DNA from: Nonomuraea sp. SBT364
Lineage (GTDB): Bacteria > Actinomycetota > Actinomycetes > Streptosporangiales > Streptosporangiaceae
Assembly (NCBI RefSeq): GCF_001083785.1
Contig: NZ_LAVL01000011.1
Location: 52,310-116,309, forward strand
DNA: 64,000 bases
Direction: 5' to 3'
Below the pieces are notes generated by a model. That model did no database searches. It had not been told where the DNA came from and worked only from the letters and a program-made list of their open reading frames with translations. A program made the position numbers and the translations under genes. Numbering within the stretch: the first letter of the stretch is position 1; the number at the start of each line of letters is the position of its first letter. Of the stretch, positions 35,403 through 44,779 are shown one piece after another.

Positions 35403-35630
35403 GGTGCTCCTTCGACCGGGGGGACAGTACGCGAATCGAGACCCAGACGATCACATGGGGAGCCGTGGTGACCACTGATTTGTCAGCACACCCCGACGGC
35501 GACGCCTCGAACTCGCGTCCCATCACGCCGAACAGCCTCCGCGCCGACGACTGCGGCTCGTCACCGATGTTGGGCACCGTGACGCGCACAGGCAGGAACA
35601 CCACCACCCCGACGACGCCGCCTGCCGGAA

Positions 35631-35657
35631 GGGCCGGGGAGCGGTGCTCCCCGGCCC
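35631..35657 (-). terminator. Hairpin after the S1 protease
   Basis: GGGCCGGGGAGC (35631-35642) and GCTCCCCGGCCC (35646-35657) form a perfect 12-bp stem with a GGT loop, 14 bp beyond the protease stop on the minus strand. Confidence 0.7.
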
Positions 35658-35671
35658 CCGGTGGGTGAGGG

Positions 35672-37111
35672 TTACGGGCGGTTCAGGCCGAGGGTGTACG
35701 ACCCGGAGCCGCTGTAGGCGTGGACGCGGTAGCGGTAGTAGCCGGCGCTGCCGTTGTAGCTGATGGACTCGTCGGCGTTCGGGCTGTCGCTCCTGGCCAC
35801 GGTGCTCCAGGCGGAGCCGCTCCAGCGCTGGAGGTACAGGTCGAAGTCGACGCTGTCAGGGGCGTCCAGGCAGGCGGCGTGGGTGCCCGAGGTGGTGGTG
35901 CGGTAGTAGGAGCCGTCGGGCTGGTAGGCGTTCTGGCCGGAGCTGAGGGAACCGGTGTAGGTGTCCTCGAAGCCGTCGCAGCCGGTCGGCGGGTCGGGGT
36001 CGTTGCCGTCGCTGGTGACCAGCGTCAGGTTGCCGACCGAGATGATCTCGCCGATGGGCTGGAAGTACGTGGTGCCGCCGACGCTGCAGTTGCCCGAGCC
36101 GCCCGAGGTCATGCCCTGGGCCTGGTCGCCGGAGATGAACGAGCCGCCGGAGTCGCCGCCCTCGGCGCAGACCGTGGTGCGGGTGAGGCCGGAGACCGTG
36201 CCCTCGGGGTAGTTCACGGTGGAGTTGAGGGCCGAGACGGTGCCGCAGTGCCACTGGGTGGTGGAGCCGGAGCGGCACACGGAGCCGCCGGGCTGGGTGA
36301 CGGCCGCGCCGCGCACCGGCAGGATGCCGGCGGAGTAGCCGTTCACCACGCCGGGGCCGGTCCAGTCGGCGTTCGTCTGTACCCAGGCGTAGTCGTTGCC
36401 GGGGAACGAGGAGATCTGGAACGTGCCCTGCGCCACCCGGTTGTAGCCCTGGGTGGCGTCGCCGGTCGAGCCGCAGTGACCGGCCGTGGTGTAGCCCATC
36501 TGGGTGCCGCGCCGGGCCGCGAAGCCGACCGAGCAGCGGTAGGGGCCGGTGTAGTAGGCGTCGCCGCCGCGGATGTCGTAGAAGAGTTTGGCCCGCTCGG
36601 CGGACTGCTCCAGCTTGACGGTCTTGGCGTCCACGCCGGCGCCGGACATCCAGGCGCGCGCGGCGTCGAGGTCGGCCGCCCACACGATCACCGAGTTGTC
36701 GGCGACGGAGAGGGACCAGGCGTGCACGGTGTCGGGAGGCGCGGCCTTGTCGAGGCGCTCCTTGACGGCGGTGAGGTCGGCCAGGGTCCTGGACACGACA
36801 CGGGCCCGCGCGCCGGCGCGGGTGATCGCCGCGGTGTCGGCCGCGTCGACGGTGGCCACGACGAGGGCGCTCTCGGCGCCTTCGTACCAGATCCCGGCGA
36901 AGCGGTCGCCGAGTTTCTTGCGCAGGCCGGGGGCGGCCCGGTTGCCGCGGGCCTCGTTGGCCAGGCGGTTGATCGCCTGTTCCTCGGTGATGCCGAGGTC
37001 GCGCTGGATGGCGTCGATGACGCCGGAGGGTGGCTTCTCGGCGACGGCCGGGGTCGCCGTCACGAGTAACGCGCCGATCGCGATAGCGATGATGGCAGGC
37101 GTGCGGAGCAT
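35672..37111 (-). CDS. Secreted S1 (streptogrisin-like) serine protease with PPC domain
   Basis: A 479-aa preproprotease. A signal peptide (ending TPAVA) is followed by an alpha-lytic-type propeptide (about residues 30-185) that helps folding and is removed. The mature chymotrypsin-fold domain begins near residue 190 and has the triad His in TTAGHCG, Asp in PGNDYAWV and Ser in EGGDSGGSF, plus paired cysteines. After a DPDPPTGCD linker, a C-terminal pre-peptidase (PPC) beta domain follows, ending in GSYTLGLNRP. It is a single transcription unit with its own terminator. Confidence 0.95.
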   Translation of the reverse strand: MLRTPAIIAIAIGALLVTATPAVAEKPPSGVIDAIQRDLGITEEQAINRLANEARGNRAAPGLRKKLGDRFAGIWYEGAESALVVATVDAADTAAITRAGARARVVSRTLADLTAVKERLDKAAPPDTVHAWSLSVADNSVIVWAADLDAARAWMSGAGVDAKTVKLEQSAERAKLFYDIRGGDAYYTGPYRCSVGFAARRGTQMGYTTAGHCGSTGDATQGYNRVAQGTFQISSFPGNDYAWVQTNADWTGPGVVNGYSAGILPVRGAAVTQPGGSVCRSGSTTQWHCGTVSALNSTVNYPEGTVSGLTRTTVCAEGGDSGGSFISGDQAQGMTSGGSGNCSVGGTTYFQPIGEIISVGNLTLVTSDGNDPDPPTGCDGFEDTYTGSLSSGQNAYQPDGSYYRTTTSGTHAACLDAPDSVDFDLYLQRWSGSAWSTVARSDSPNADESISYNGSAGYYRYRVHAYSGSGSYTLGLNRP

Positions 37112-37193
37112 GATGTCTCCTTGCTGCTGGGGTGCCGTTAAGGTAACCAGCCGCCCGGAAAGCGAGGAGTACTACTTTGCCCCTATCACGGTG

Positions 37194-38126
37194 TTATGGT
37201 GCCGTGCCGAAACCCGGGTTGCGTACCAGCCAGTCGTGATAGACGACGCTGCGCCGTACCGCTTCCTGGTGGGCCTGTTTGGCCTGCACCATCACCCAGG
37301 GGGCGTCGGCGGCGCCGGGGTGCCGGCCGAGGAGCTGCCGCCAGCGGAGCGGCGCGTTCTTCAGCGGCACCACGACCAGGCCGGGCGCCGGCTGGTGGGT
37401 GGCCTGGCAGAGCACCACGGCCCGGCCCACCTGGGCCAGGTGCGCGCAGGTGGCGAGGTCCGTCTCGTACATCGTGCGCGGCGTGAACCCGGCGCGCGCG
37501 CACGCCGTGGCGAAGCAGTCGGTGAAACAGCCGTCGCCCGGCGTCGCGGCCCACTGCTCCTCGGCCAGGTCGCCCAGCTCCACCTCCTTCTCCCTGGCCA
37601 GCGGGTGGGTGTCGGCGACGAGCGTGAACACGGGGTCGAGGCTGATCGCGTCCCACACCAGCGTGCCGGTCGGCGCGCCGCTCTCGCCGCACGCGCCGGT
37701 CAGCACGTAGTCGAGGCGGCCGAGCTCGACCATCGTGGTGAGCTCGTGGGTCGACCAGCTCGTGTACGTGGTCACGCTCCGTTCGGCGGCGAGCCGGTCC
37801 ACCAGCCCGCCGAGGATGGGGCCGTTCGTCGCGCCGATCCGGTAGCCGGGGGAGGGGGCGTGCGCGAACCGGACGGCCTCCTCCTGGAGTTCCTTGGCGG
37901 CGGGCAGGAGCACCCGGGCGCGGGCGAGCACCAGTTCGCCGAGCCGGGTGGGGCGGGCGCCGTGACGGTCACGCTCGAACAGCGCGCCGCCGAGCATGCG
38001 TTCGATGCGTTTGAGCTGGGCGGTCAGGGCAGGCTGCGCCAACCCGAGCAGGGAGGCGGCCTTGCTGACACTTCCCGCGTCCGCTACCGCGCGGACGATT
38101 CTGAGGTGCCGGAGCTCGAGGTCCAT
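37194..38126 (-). CDS. LysR-family transcriptional regulator
   Basis: A 310-aa LysR regulator. Its HTH is LRHLRIVRAVADAGSVSKAAS, LLGLAQPALTAQLKRIE and LFERDRHGARPTRLG; the substrate-binding domain has a cluster of Cys residues (GDGCFTDCFATACARAG). It is divergent from a two-gene unit of small proteins, with a 25-bp dyad between them, so it probably regulates those genes and itself. The neighbouring protease is on the same strand, 82 bp downstream of its stop, but separately oriented toward its own terminator. Confidence 0.93.
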   Translation of the reverse strand: MDLELRHLRIVRAVADAGSVSKAASLLGLAQPALTAQLKRIERMLGGALFERDRHGARPTRLGELVLARARVLLPAAKELQEEAVRFAHAPSPGYRIGATNGPILGGLVDRLAAERSVTTYTSWSTHELTTMVELGRLDYVLTGACGESGAPTGTLVWDAISLDPVFTLVADTHPLAREKEVELGDLAEEQWAATPGDGCFTDCFATACARAGFTPRTMYETDLATCAHLAQVGRAVVLCQATHQPAPGLVVVPLKNAPLRWRQLLGRHPGAADAPWVMVQAKQAHQEAVRRSVVYHDWLVRNPGFGTAP

Positions 38127-38165
38127 ACCCGGAAGGTAAGGCGGTCCAATCTCCTGGACAATGCC

Positions 38166-38190
38166 TATATGTCAGGAATTGTGACATATA
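38166..38190. promoter_or_regulatory. LysR-type operator dyad
   Basis: TATATGTCA (38166-38174) and TGACATATA (38182-38190) are a perfect 9-bp inverted repeat around GGAATTG. The T-N11-A geometry of LysR sites is present. It lies in the 95-bp gap between the LysR gene and the small-protein pair. Confidence 0.7.
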
Positions 38191-38221
38191 TTGTTGCGCT
38201 CTTACGGGGTAGGGGGAACGC

Positions 38222-38446
38222 ATGACGACGATGGGAATCGACCCGGCCGCGCTCAGCGACGACGATCTGCTGCGCGAGCTGCGGCAACTGCACGCGACCC
38301 GGACCGAGACGCTCATGCACGGCTCCGATGACGCCCTTGACCGCCACACCTCACGCACCAACGAGATGGAGGCCGAATACCTGCGCCGCTTCCCCGAGCG
38401 CGACGTCGACCCGAACCGGCTGCGGGAGGGGGCGAGGTTGCGCTGA
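38222..38446 (+). CDS. DUF6158-type small protein
   Basis: A 74-aa charged helical protein: LSDDDLLRELRQLHATRTET, LMHGSDDALDRHTSRTNEME and EYLRRFPERDVDPNRLR. This is the pattern of a small actinobacterial family of unknown function (DUF6158). Its stop overlaps the next start by one base, and the gene faces a LysR regulator. Confidence 0.8.
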   Translation: MTTMGIDPAALSDDDLLRELRQLHATRTETLMHGSDDALDRHTSRTNEMEAEYLRRFPERDVDPNRLREGARLR

Positions 38447-38682
38447 TGTCCGGCGATCATGACGTCCAGGTCCTGTCGGACGTGGACATCCACGTGTACG
38501 AGGCGGTCGCGGGCGAGGCCGTCGAGCACGGCTGGGTCGGCCTCGGCGCGCTGGTCCGCGCCACCGGCCTGGAGGAGGACGAGGTGCGCGCCAGCCTGCG
38601 CACGCTGATCGGCCAGGGGCACGTGCTGCCCAGGGGCGACGGCTACGGGCTGGGGCCGCACACGTTCGAGGTCGAATACTAG
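38446..38682 (+). CDS. Small winged-helix-like protein
   Basis: A 78-aa protein with a helix-turn-helix look: EHGWVGLGALVRATGLEE, DEVRASLRTLIGQGHVLPRG and GYGLGPHTFEV resembles a winged helix of marR/IclR size. It starts in the stop codon of the DUF6158 gene (TGATG). Its function is unknown; DNA binding is a guess from the fold pattern. Confidence 0.7.
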   Translation: MSGDHDVQVLSDVDIHVYEAVAGEAVEHGWVGLGALVRATGLEEDEVRASLRTLIGQGHVLPRGDGYGLGPHTFEVEY

Positions 38683-38692
38683 AGGCCGGGCA

Positions 38693-39551
38693 CTAGAGAA
38701 GGGCGCGCAGGACCGACGCCTGCCCGGCCGAGACGCCGGCGGCGCGCTGGGCCGCGGCCTCCTCCGGCCCGAACCCGGCCGCGCACCAGACCGCCACCTC
38801 CTCCATCGGGACGGCGCCCCACCAGCCGGCCAGCAGCGCGACGGCGGTCCGCCCCGTCGCGGCGGCCTCGGCCGCGCTGAAGCCGAGCGCCCTGAACGCC
38901 CGCGCGTCGCCCTCGTCCACCCGCCGCCGCGCCCACGGCGCCGCATCCCCGCCGTCCCAGCCCGCGTCCACGTACGGCCGGGCCACGTCGGCGGGGATCC
39001 CGGCGCGCGGGGAAGCCGCCGGTGAACCCGTCGGCCACCGAGGCGGCGCTGATCCGCCACTCCAGGTGGACGAACCGGTTGGCCAGCGGCGCCGTGAGGT
39101 CCCAGCCGTCGGCGGCCTGCTCGGGCGGGTTGGCGGCGGCGACGACCCGCACGGCCGGCGGCAGCGTCAGGTCGCCGACCGCCCGTTCGAGCACGACGCG
39201 GAGCATGGCCGCCTGGACGGCGGGCGGCGCGGTGGTGAGCTCGTCCAGGAACAGGATTCCGTGCCCGGCCCCGGCCAGCCGCTCGGCCCAGCGGGGCGGC
39301 GCGAACCAGGTGCCGCCGTCGCGGATCACCGGCAGCCCGGCGAAGTCGCTGGGCTCCCGGACGGAGCCGACGACCACCTCGACGGGCAGCCCGAGCCGCC
39401 GGCCGAGGGCCTGCACGGCGGAGGTCTTGCCGGTGCCGGGCGGGCCCCACAGGATGACGGGCAGGTTGGCGGCCACGGCCGTCGCGAGCGCGTCCACGAG
39501 AAAGGTCCCCCTCGATGCGTCAACTTTGATTGACCCGATGAGGGTCAACAT
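38693..39551 (-). pseudogene. MoxR-like AAA ATPase, broken by one base
   Basis: From ATG 39551 the protein has Walker A LWGPPGTGKTSAV (residue about 35), Walker B GILFLDELTTAPPAV and sensor VVAAANPPEQAADG, typical of MoxR/AAA_5 ATPases. The frame is lost near 39005, where dropping one base of the GCGCGC run joins FTGGFP to AGIPADVARPYVDAGW in the frame ending at 38693. The C-terminal 95 residues are an Ala-rich helical segment with AAEAAATGRTAVALLAGWWG. The usual downstream VWA partner gene is missing. A sequencing indel is likely. Confidence 0.7.
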
Positions 39552-39582
39552 AGGTTGACGCCGGAGGGGTTGTCAAACCCGC

Positions 39583-39744
39583 CTAGATCCGCCTGACCCG
39601 CGCCCAGATCACGAACGCGCCGCCGAAGACGGCCATCGGCAGCCCGGTCCACAGGTTGATCGGGCTGCCGAACACGCCGGCGACGATGAGGATCACGCCG
39701 TAGACGAGGAACAGCCCGCCGATGACGAGTCGGATGTCGCTCAC
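39583..39744 (-). CDS. Small two-helix membrane protein after the symporter
   Basis: A 53-aa protein that starts at GTG 39744, overlapping the stop of the symporter (GTGA). It has two hydrophobic segments (LVIGGLFLVYGVILIVAG and PMAVFGGAFVIWARV) and a basic end. Such small partners often follow SSS symporters. Longer starts in the same frame lie inside the symporter gene and are unlikely. Confidence 0.75.
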   Translation of the reverse strand: MSDIRLVIGGLFLVYGVILIVAGVFGSPINLWTGLPMAVFGGAFVIWARVRRI

Positions 39745-41375
39745 AGGATCACCCCGTACATGGCCGCGGCCAGGATCAGCGCGCCCGTGCCGAGCAGCAC
39801 GGGCGAGCGGTACCACTTCTTGTCACCGGCGAGCGCGTCGTCCTCCAGGTCCACCGCGCTCAGCCCGTACACCAGCCCGCGCAGCTCCTCCACCGGCTTG
39901 GCCGTCGTGACCAGCGTGACCACCACCGACACGACCACGTCCACGGCGAAGGCGATGCCCGCGCCCCAGAAGCTGGCGTTCAGCTCGGTCCCGAAGTCCA
40001 CCAGCCCGGCCTTGAAGGAGATGTACGACACGAACGCGGCCAGGGTGCCCGAGAGCAGCCCCCAGAACCCGGCCCAGGGCGTCATCCGTTTCCAGAACAG
40101 CCCGACGATGAACGTGGCGAACAGCGGCGCGTTGAAGAAGGAGAACAGCGCCTGCAGGTAGTTCATGATGTTGGAGTAGCCGGCGGCGATGAACGCCGTC
40201 CCCACCCCGAGCGCGACGCCCGCGACCGTGGCGATCCGGCCCACCCGCAGGTAGTAGCCGTCGTCCCGGTCACGTTTGACGTGCGCCTGCCAGATGTCGT
40301 TGGTGAAGACCGTGTTGAAACCGCTGATGTTGGCCGCCATCCCCGCCATGAACGAGGCCAGCAGCCCGGTCACCGCCACGCCGAGCACCCCGTTGGGCAG
40401 CAGGTCGCGCATGAGCAGCGGGATCGCGTTGTTGTAGGGCTGCCCGGGGCTGCCCAGGTCCGAGAACAGGACGAGGGCGATCATGCCGGGCAGCACGGTC
40501 ACCAGCGGGATGAAGATCTTCGGGTACGCGGCCACGATCGGCGTGAGCCGGGCCGCGTTGGTGTTGCGGGCCGACAACGCGCGCTGCACCTCGGCGAAGT
40601 TCGTCGTCCAGTAGCCGAACGACAGCACGAACCCCAGGCCGAACACGATCCCGATCCAGTGCGCGTTCATCGGGTTGTCCCCGGACGTGCCTGCCCAGGT
40701 GTGCAGGCCGCCCTCGCCGAGCGCGCTCTGCCGTACCTTCTCGAACAGGCCGGAGACGCCGCCCACCTTCATCAGCCCGAGCACGGTCAGCGGGATCAGC
40801 CCGGCCAGGATGACGAAGAACTGCAGCACCTCGTTGTAGATCGCCGAGGACAGCCCGCCGAGCGTGATGTAGGAGAGCACGATCACCGCCGACACCACCA
40901 CGGAGACCGGCAGCGGCCAGCCCAGCAGCGCCTCCATGACCAGGGCGAGCGCGTACAGGTTCACCCCGGCGATGAGGATCTGCGCGACCGCGAACGTGAT
41001 CGCGTTCAGCAGCTGGGTCGCGCCGTTGAACCGTTTGCGCAGGAACTCCGGCACGCTGCGCACCTTGGAGCGGTAGTAGAACGGCATCATGACGAGGCCG
41101 AGGAACACCATCGCCGGGACCGCGCCGATCCAGTAGTAGTGCACGGTCATCGCGCCGTACTGGGCGCCGTTGGCCGCCATGCCGAGGATCTCGATCGCGC
41201 CGAGGTTGGCCGAGACGAACGCCAGCCCGGTGATCCACGCCGGCAGGCCCCGCCCGGCCAGGAAGAAGTCCAGGCTGGAGCTGATCCGGCGCCGGGCCGC
41301 GACGCCGATCCCGAGGACGGTGGCGAAGTAGAGCGCGATGAGGAGGTAGTCGAGGAGGTTCACGTCGAGGCGCAC
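39741..41375 (-). CDS. Sodium:solute symporter (SSS family)
   Basis: A 544-aa SSS-family transporter, probably for a sugar (SglT/MIOX-like). It has about 13 hydrophobic segments. The family patterns [19 protein letters not shown] and [19 protein letters not shown], and the substrate helix [19 protein letters not shown], are present. GTG 41375 is chosen because GAGG lies six bases upstream; an ATG at 41402 has no ribosome site. It shares a 4-bp overlap with the small membrane gene. It is divergent from the DUF1445 gene. Confidence 0.92.
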   Translation of the reverse strand: MRLDVNLLDYLLIALYFATVLGIGVAARRRISSSLDFFLAGRGLPAWITGLAFVSANLGAIEILGMAANGAQYGAMTVHYYWIGAVPAMVFLGLVMMPFYYRSKVRSVPEFLRKRFNGATQLLNAITFAVAQILIAGVNLYALALVMEALLGWPLPVSVVVSAVIVLSYITLGGLSSAIYNEVLQFFVILAGLIPLTVLGLMKVGGVSGLFEKVRQSALGEGGLHTWAGTSGDNPMNAHWIGIVFGLGFVLSFGYWTTNFAEVQRALSARNTNAARLTPIVAAYPKIFIPLVTVLPGMIALVLFSDLGSPGQPYNNAIPLLMRDLLPNGVLGVAVTGLLASFMAGMAANISGFNTVFTNDIWQAHVKRDRDDGYYLRVGRIATVAGVALGVGTAFIAAGYSNIMNYLQALFSFFNAPLFATFIVGLFWKRMTPWAGFWGLLSGTLAAFVSYISFKAGLVDFGTELNASFWGAGIAFAVDVVVSVVVTLVTTAKPVEELRGLVYGLSAVDLEDDALAGDKKWYRSPVLLGTGALILAAAMYGVIL

Positions 41376-41425
41376 GGCAGCCTCGCTACCCCGAAAAATC
41401 ATGGCATCACGCGTACTGTCGAAGA

Positions 41426-42220
41426 GTGGATGTCGCAGACCTGACCCCGGAGCGGGCGCGCGAGCGGTTCCGCGCGGGTGAGCGGGCCCCGACGGCTGGC
41501 TGGTGCCGGGGCTGGGCGCAGGCGAACCTCATCGCGGTGCCGAAGGAGCTGGCCTACGAGCTGCTGCTGTTCGCGCACCGCAACGCGCGGGCGTGCCCGG
41601 TGCTGGACGTGGGCGAGCCGGGGTCGGTGCGGACCCGGCTGTTCGCCGGCGACCTGCGCACCGACCTGCCCGCCTACCGCGTCTACCGCGACGGGCGGCC
41701 GGTCGCCGACGTCGACCAGGTGGTCGAGGACTGGCGGCCGGACCTGGTGCCGTTCCTCATCGGCTGCAGCTTCACCTTCGAGCGCGCGCTGCTGGCCGAG
41801 GGCGTCCCGGTACGGCATCTGGAGCAGGGCACGAACGTGCCGATGTACCGCACGAGCGTGCCGTGCGAGCCGTCCGGATCGCTGTCGGGGCCGCTGGTGG
41901 TGTCGATGCGGCCGGTGCCGGAGGCGCTGGTGGCGACCGCCGTCGAGGTGAGCGGCCGCTACCCGATGGTGCACGGCGCGCCCGTGCACGCGGGCGACCC
42001 GGCGGAGCTGGGCATCGCCGACCTGTCGTGGCCCGACTTCGGGGACCCCGTCGAGGTGCGGCCGGGCGAGGTGCCGCTCTTCTGGGCCTGCGGGGTGACG
42101 CCGCAGGCGGCGATCATGGCCAGCGGCGTCGAGTTCGCCATCGGCCACCTGCCCGGTCACATGGCGATCATGGACGTCCGGGACGACGACTATCGGGTGA
42201 CCCCAGCCCCGCCGCCGTGA
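41426..42220 (+). CDS. DUF1445 hydro-lyase / D-glutamate cyclase family
   Basis: A 264-aa cytoplasmic protein of the DUF1445 family, related to D-glutamate cyclase. It has the family patterns [48 protein letters not shown], and [15 protein letters not shown] with [11 protein letters not shown]. It likely catalyses dehydration or lactamisation of a hydroxy or amino acid. It starts at GTG 41426, divergent from the symporter, and its 3' end overlaps the opposite kinase gene by 53 bp. Confidence 0.92.
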   Translation: MDVADLTPERARERFRAGERAPTAGWCRGWAQANLIAVPKELAYELLLFAHRNARACPVLDVGEPGSVRTRLFAGDLRTDLPAYRVYRDGRPVADVDQVVEDWRPDLVPFLIGCSFTFERALLAEGVPVRHLEQGTNVPMYRTSVPCEPSGSLSGPLVVSMRPVPEALVATAVEVSGRYPMVHGAPVHAGDPAELGIADLSWPDFGDPVEVRPGEVPLFWACGVTPQAAIMASGVEFAIGHLPGHMAIMDVRDDDYRVTPAPPP

Positions 42221-42761
42221 GCTGCGCCTCCAGCGCGGGCGCGCCGGGCCGGTTGTCGATCTCCACGTGGGGCACCGCGGGCGGCTCGTCCGCCTTGATC
42301 CGCGCCAGGTAGGCGTCGAACGCGGCCAGCTTGCCGGCGTCACGCGCCAGGCCCCTGGCCGTCAGGCGGGCGCGCAGCGTCGGGCCGTCGGAGCGCACCC
42401 ACAGCAGGCGCACCGGCTCGCCGCCCAGCTCGCCGACCCAGCGCGCCCACCGCCCGGCGTCGTGCACCTGGCCGGTGAACGGGCCGTCGAGCAGCACCGG
42501 GCAGCCGTGCGCGCGGATGTGCGCGGCCGCCCTGGTCAGGCCGTCGTACTCGTGATGCTTGACGTGCTCGTCGTACCAGGGGCCCTCGCGCTCGCCGGGC
42601 GGTCGGCCGTGGCCGCGCAGGATCTCCGCGACGATCCCGCCGTACACCGTGTCCTTGTCCAGGACGGCGGGGACGGGGGAGAGGCGGGCGAGCAGCGCGG
42701 CCGCCACCGTGGACTTGCCCGCCCCCGGCGGCCCGCTGATCACCCACACCGTCGCCCGCAC
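42168..42761 (-). CDS. P-loop kinase-like ATPase
   Basis: A 197-aa P-loop protein. Walker A is [12 protein letters not shown] at residue about 8; the second motif is [11 protein letters not shown], and there is a lid-like basic region ([13 protein letters not shown]). It resembles small-molecule kinases such as gluconate, chloramphenicol or zeta-toxin-like kinases. GTG 42761 is the start. Its end runs 53 bp into the convergent DUF1445 gene. Confidence 0.82.
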   Translation of the reverse strand: MRATVWVISGPPGAGKSTVAAALLARLSPVPAVLDKDTVYGGIVAEILRGHGRPPGEREGPWYDEHVKHHEYDGLTRAAAHIRAHGCPVLLDGPFTGQVHDAGRWARWVGELGGEPVRLLWVRSDGPTLRARLTARGLARDAGKLAAFDAYLARIKADEPPAVPHVEIDNRPGAPALEAQLTAAGLGSPDSRRPGRP

Positions 42762-42846
42762 CCGATCAGCGTACGCGGATCCGCGTACGGGACAGCCGCG
42801 GCTGGGCGGACGACCGGGACGGGGTCGCGCGGCCAGACTCCTTGCC

Positions 42847-44136
42847 ATGCTGACCGTGTTGACCAGGGCGTTCCGGGTGCCGGAGCTGCGCAGGAAGCTG
42901 CTGTTCACGCTGGGGCTGCTGGCGCTGTTCCGGCTCGGGCAGGTGCTGCCGTCGCCCGGCGTGGACGTGGTGGCGGTGCGGGAGTGCGCGGGGGCGGCGC
43001 GCGGCGGGCTGTTCGACATGGTGCAACTGCTCAGCGGGGGCGCGATGCTGCGGCTGTCGGTGTTCGCGCTGGGCGTGATGCCGTACATCACCGCGAGCAT
43101 CGTCATGCAGTTGCTGACCGTCGTGGTGCCCCGGATGGAGGCGCTGCGCAAGGAGGGACAGGCCGGGCAGACGCGGATCACCCAGTACACCCGCTACCTG
43201 ACCGTCGCCCTGGCCGTGCTCAACGCCACCACGGTCGTCGCCCTGGCGCGTGCCGGGCAGCTGCTGCCCGGGTGCGCCAGGCCGCTGCTGCGCGACGACG
43301 GGCCGCTCGTCGTGGCCGTCCTGGTCGTCACCATGGTCGCCGGGGCGTGCGTGGTCATGTGGGTAGGCGAGCTGATCACCGGGCGGGGGATCGGCAACGG
43401 CATGTCGCTGCTGATGTTCACGCAGGTCGTCGCCGTGTTCCCGGCGTACATGTCGACGATGCTGATGGTGAGCCCGTTCGCGTTCGCGGTGATCCTGGTG
43501 TCGGGCGTGTTCGTGGTGGCGGCCGTGGTCTTCGTCGAGCAGGGACAGCGCCGGGTGCCCGTGCAGTACGCCAGGCGGCTGGTGGGGCGGCGCATGTACG
43601 GCGGGAGCAGCACCTACATCCCGCTCAAGGTCAACCAGGCCGGGATCGTGCCGGTGATCTTCGCCTCGGCGCTGCTCTACCTGCCGGCGCTGGCCGCGCC
43701 GATGCTCGGCGGCGAGGCGGGCGCGTGGGTGTCGCGCCACCTCACCTCCGGGGACCATCCGCTCTACATGACGGTGTACGTGCTGCTCATCGTGGGATTC
43801 GCGTACTTCTACGTGTCCATCACCTTCGATCCCGCCGAGGTGGCCGACAACATCAGGAGGTACGGGGGATTCGTCCCGGGGGTGCGGCCGGGCCGCGCCA
43901 CCGCCGGCTACCTGGCCCACGTGCTGTCCCGGCTCGTCCCGGCCGGGGCCGCCTACCTCGGGGTGCTGGCTCTGGTGCCGCTCGTGGCGTTCGCGATCCT
44001 GCGCGACCCGGGCACCCAGCAGAACTTCCCGTTCGGCGGCACCAGTGTGCTCATCATGGTCAGCGTCGGCCTGGAGACCGTCAAACAGGTCGAGGCGCAG
44101 GTGCAGCAGCGCGCCTACGAGGGATTGCTCAGGTAG
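42847..44136 (+). CDS. secY: SecY preprotein translocase paralogue
   Basis: A 429-aa SecY-family channel protein. Family patterns are [90 protein letters not shown] and [11 protein letters not shown]. About ten membrane helices are expected. It is not in a ribosomal-protein operon and lies alone between a kinase and a two-component system. Housekeeping SecY is normally next to adk and rplO, so this is probably a second, shorter copy. The plug and pore-ring residues appear conserved, but function as a separate translocon is unproven. Confidence 0.92.
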   Translation: MLTVLTRAFRVPELRRKLLFTLGLLALFRLGQVLPSPGVDVVAVRECAGAARGGLFDMVQLLSGGAMLRLSVFALGVMPYITASIVMQLLTVVVPRMEALRKEGQAGQTRITQYTRYLTVALAVLNATTVVALARAGQLLPGCARPLLRDDGPLVVAVLVVTMVAGACVVMWVGELITGRGIGNGMSLLMFTQVVAVFPAYMSTMLMVSPFAFAVILVSGVFVVAAVVFVEQGQRRVPVQYARRLVGRRMYGGSSTYIPLKVNQAGIVPVIFASALLYLPALAAPMLGGEAGAWVSRHLTSGDHPLYMTVYVLLIVGFAYFYVSITFDPAEVADNIRRYGGFVPGVRPGRATAGYLAHVLSRLVPAGAAYLGVLALVPLVAFAILRDPGTQQNFPFGGTSVLIMVSVGLETVKQVEAQVQQRAYEGLLR

Positions 44137-44779
44137 GGAGCGTCAGGCCGGCGCGCATGGCGTACACCACGAGCTGCGCCCGGTCACGCGCGCGCAGCTT
44201 GACCATGGCCCGGCTGACGTGCGTGCGTACCGTGTCGGGGCTGATCACCAGCTCGCCGGCGATCTCCTCGTTGGACATGCCGGTCGCCACCCAGGCCACC
44301 AGCTCGCGCTCCCTCGGCGTCAGCGAGCCAAGGCCCTCCACCGGGGCCGCGCCCGGCCTGCCGAACAGGCCGATGACCTTCCTGGTGATCGCCGGGGACA
44401 GCAGCGCCTCGCCCGCCGCCACCACGCGCACCGCGGTGACCAGCTCCTCCGGCGCGCCGTCCTTCAGCACGAACCCGCTCGCGCCCGCCTGCAGCGCCTG
44501 GAAGACGTACGCGTCCTCGGCGAACGTGGTCACCACCACGACCCTGGTGCCGGTCAGCTCCCCGTCGGCCGCGATCGCCCGCAGCGTGTCGAGCCCGTCC
44601 ATGCCGGGCATCCGGATGTCGAGCAGCAGCACGTCGGGGCGCTCGCGCCGCAGCAGCGCCAGCGCCGCCTTGCCGTCGGCCGCCTCGCCGGCGAACTCCA
44701 GGTCGGGCTCGCGCTGCAGCAACGCCCGCAGGCCCATCCGCACCACGGCCTGGTCGTCGGCCACGGCCACCCGGATCAT
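44129..44779 (-). CDS. NarL/FixJ-type response regulator
   Basis: A 216-aa response regulator. The receiver has the phospho-Asp in VLLLDIRMPGMDG with Thr in VVVVTTFAE and Lys in FVLKDG, and a LuxR-type HTH follows (LTPRERELVAWVATGMSNEE, TVRTHVSRAMVKLRARDRA). It overlaps the histidine kinase gene by 4 bp (ATGA) and the SecY gene by 8 bp at its own 3' end. It probably binds promoters after phosphorylation by the kinase. Confidence 0.95.
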   Translation of the reverse strand: MIRVAVADDQAVVRMGLRALLQREPDLEFAGEAADGKAALALLRRERPDVLLLDIRMPGMDGLDTLRAIAADGELTGTRVVVVTTFAEDAYVFQALQAGASGFVLKDGAPEELVTAVRVVAAGEALLSPAITRKVIGLFGRPGAAPVEGLGSLTPRERELVAWVATGMSNEEIAGELVISPDTVRTHVSRAMVKLRARDRAQLVVYAMRAGLTLPT

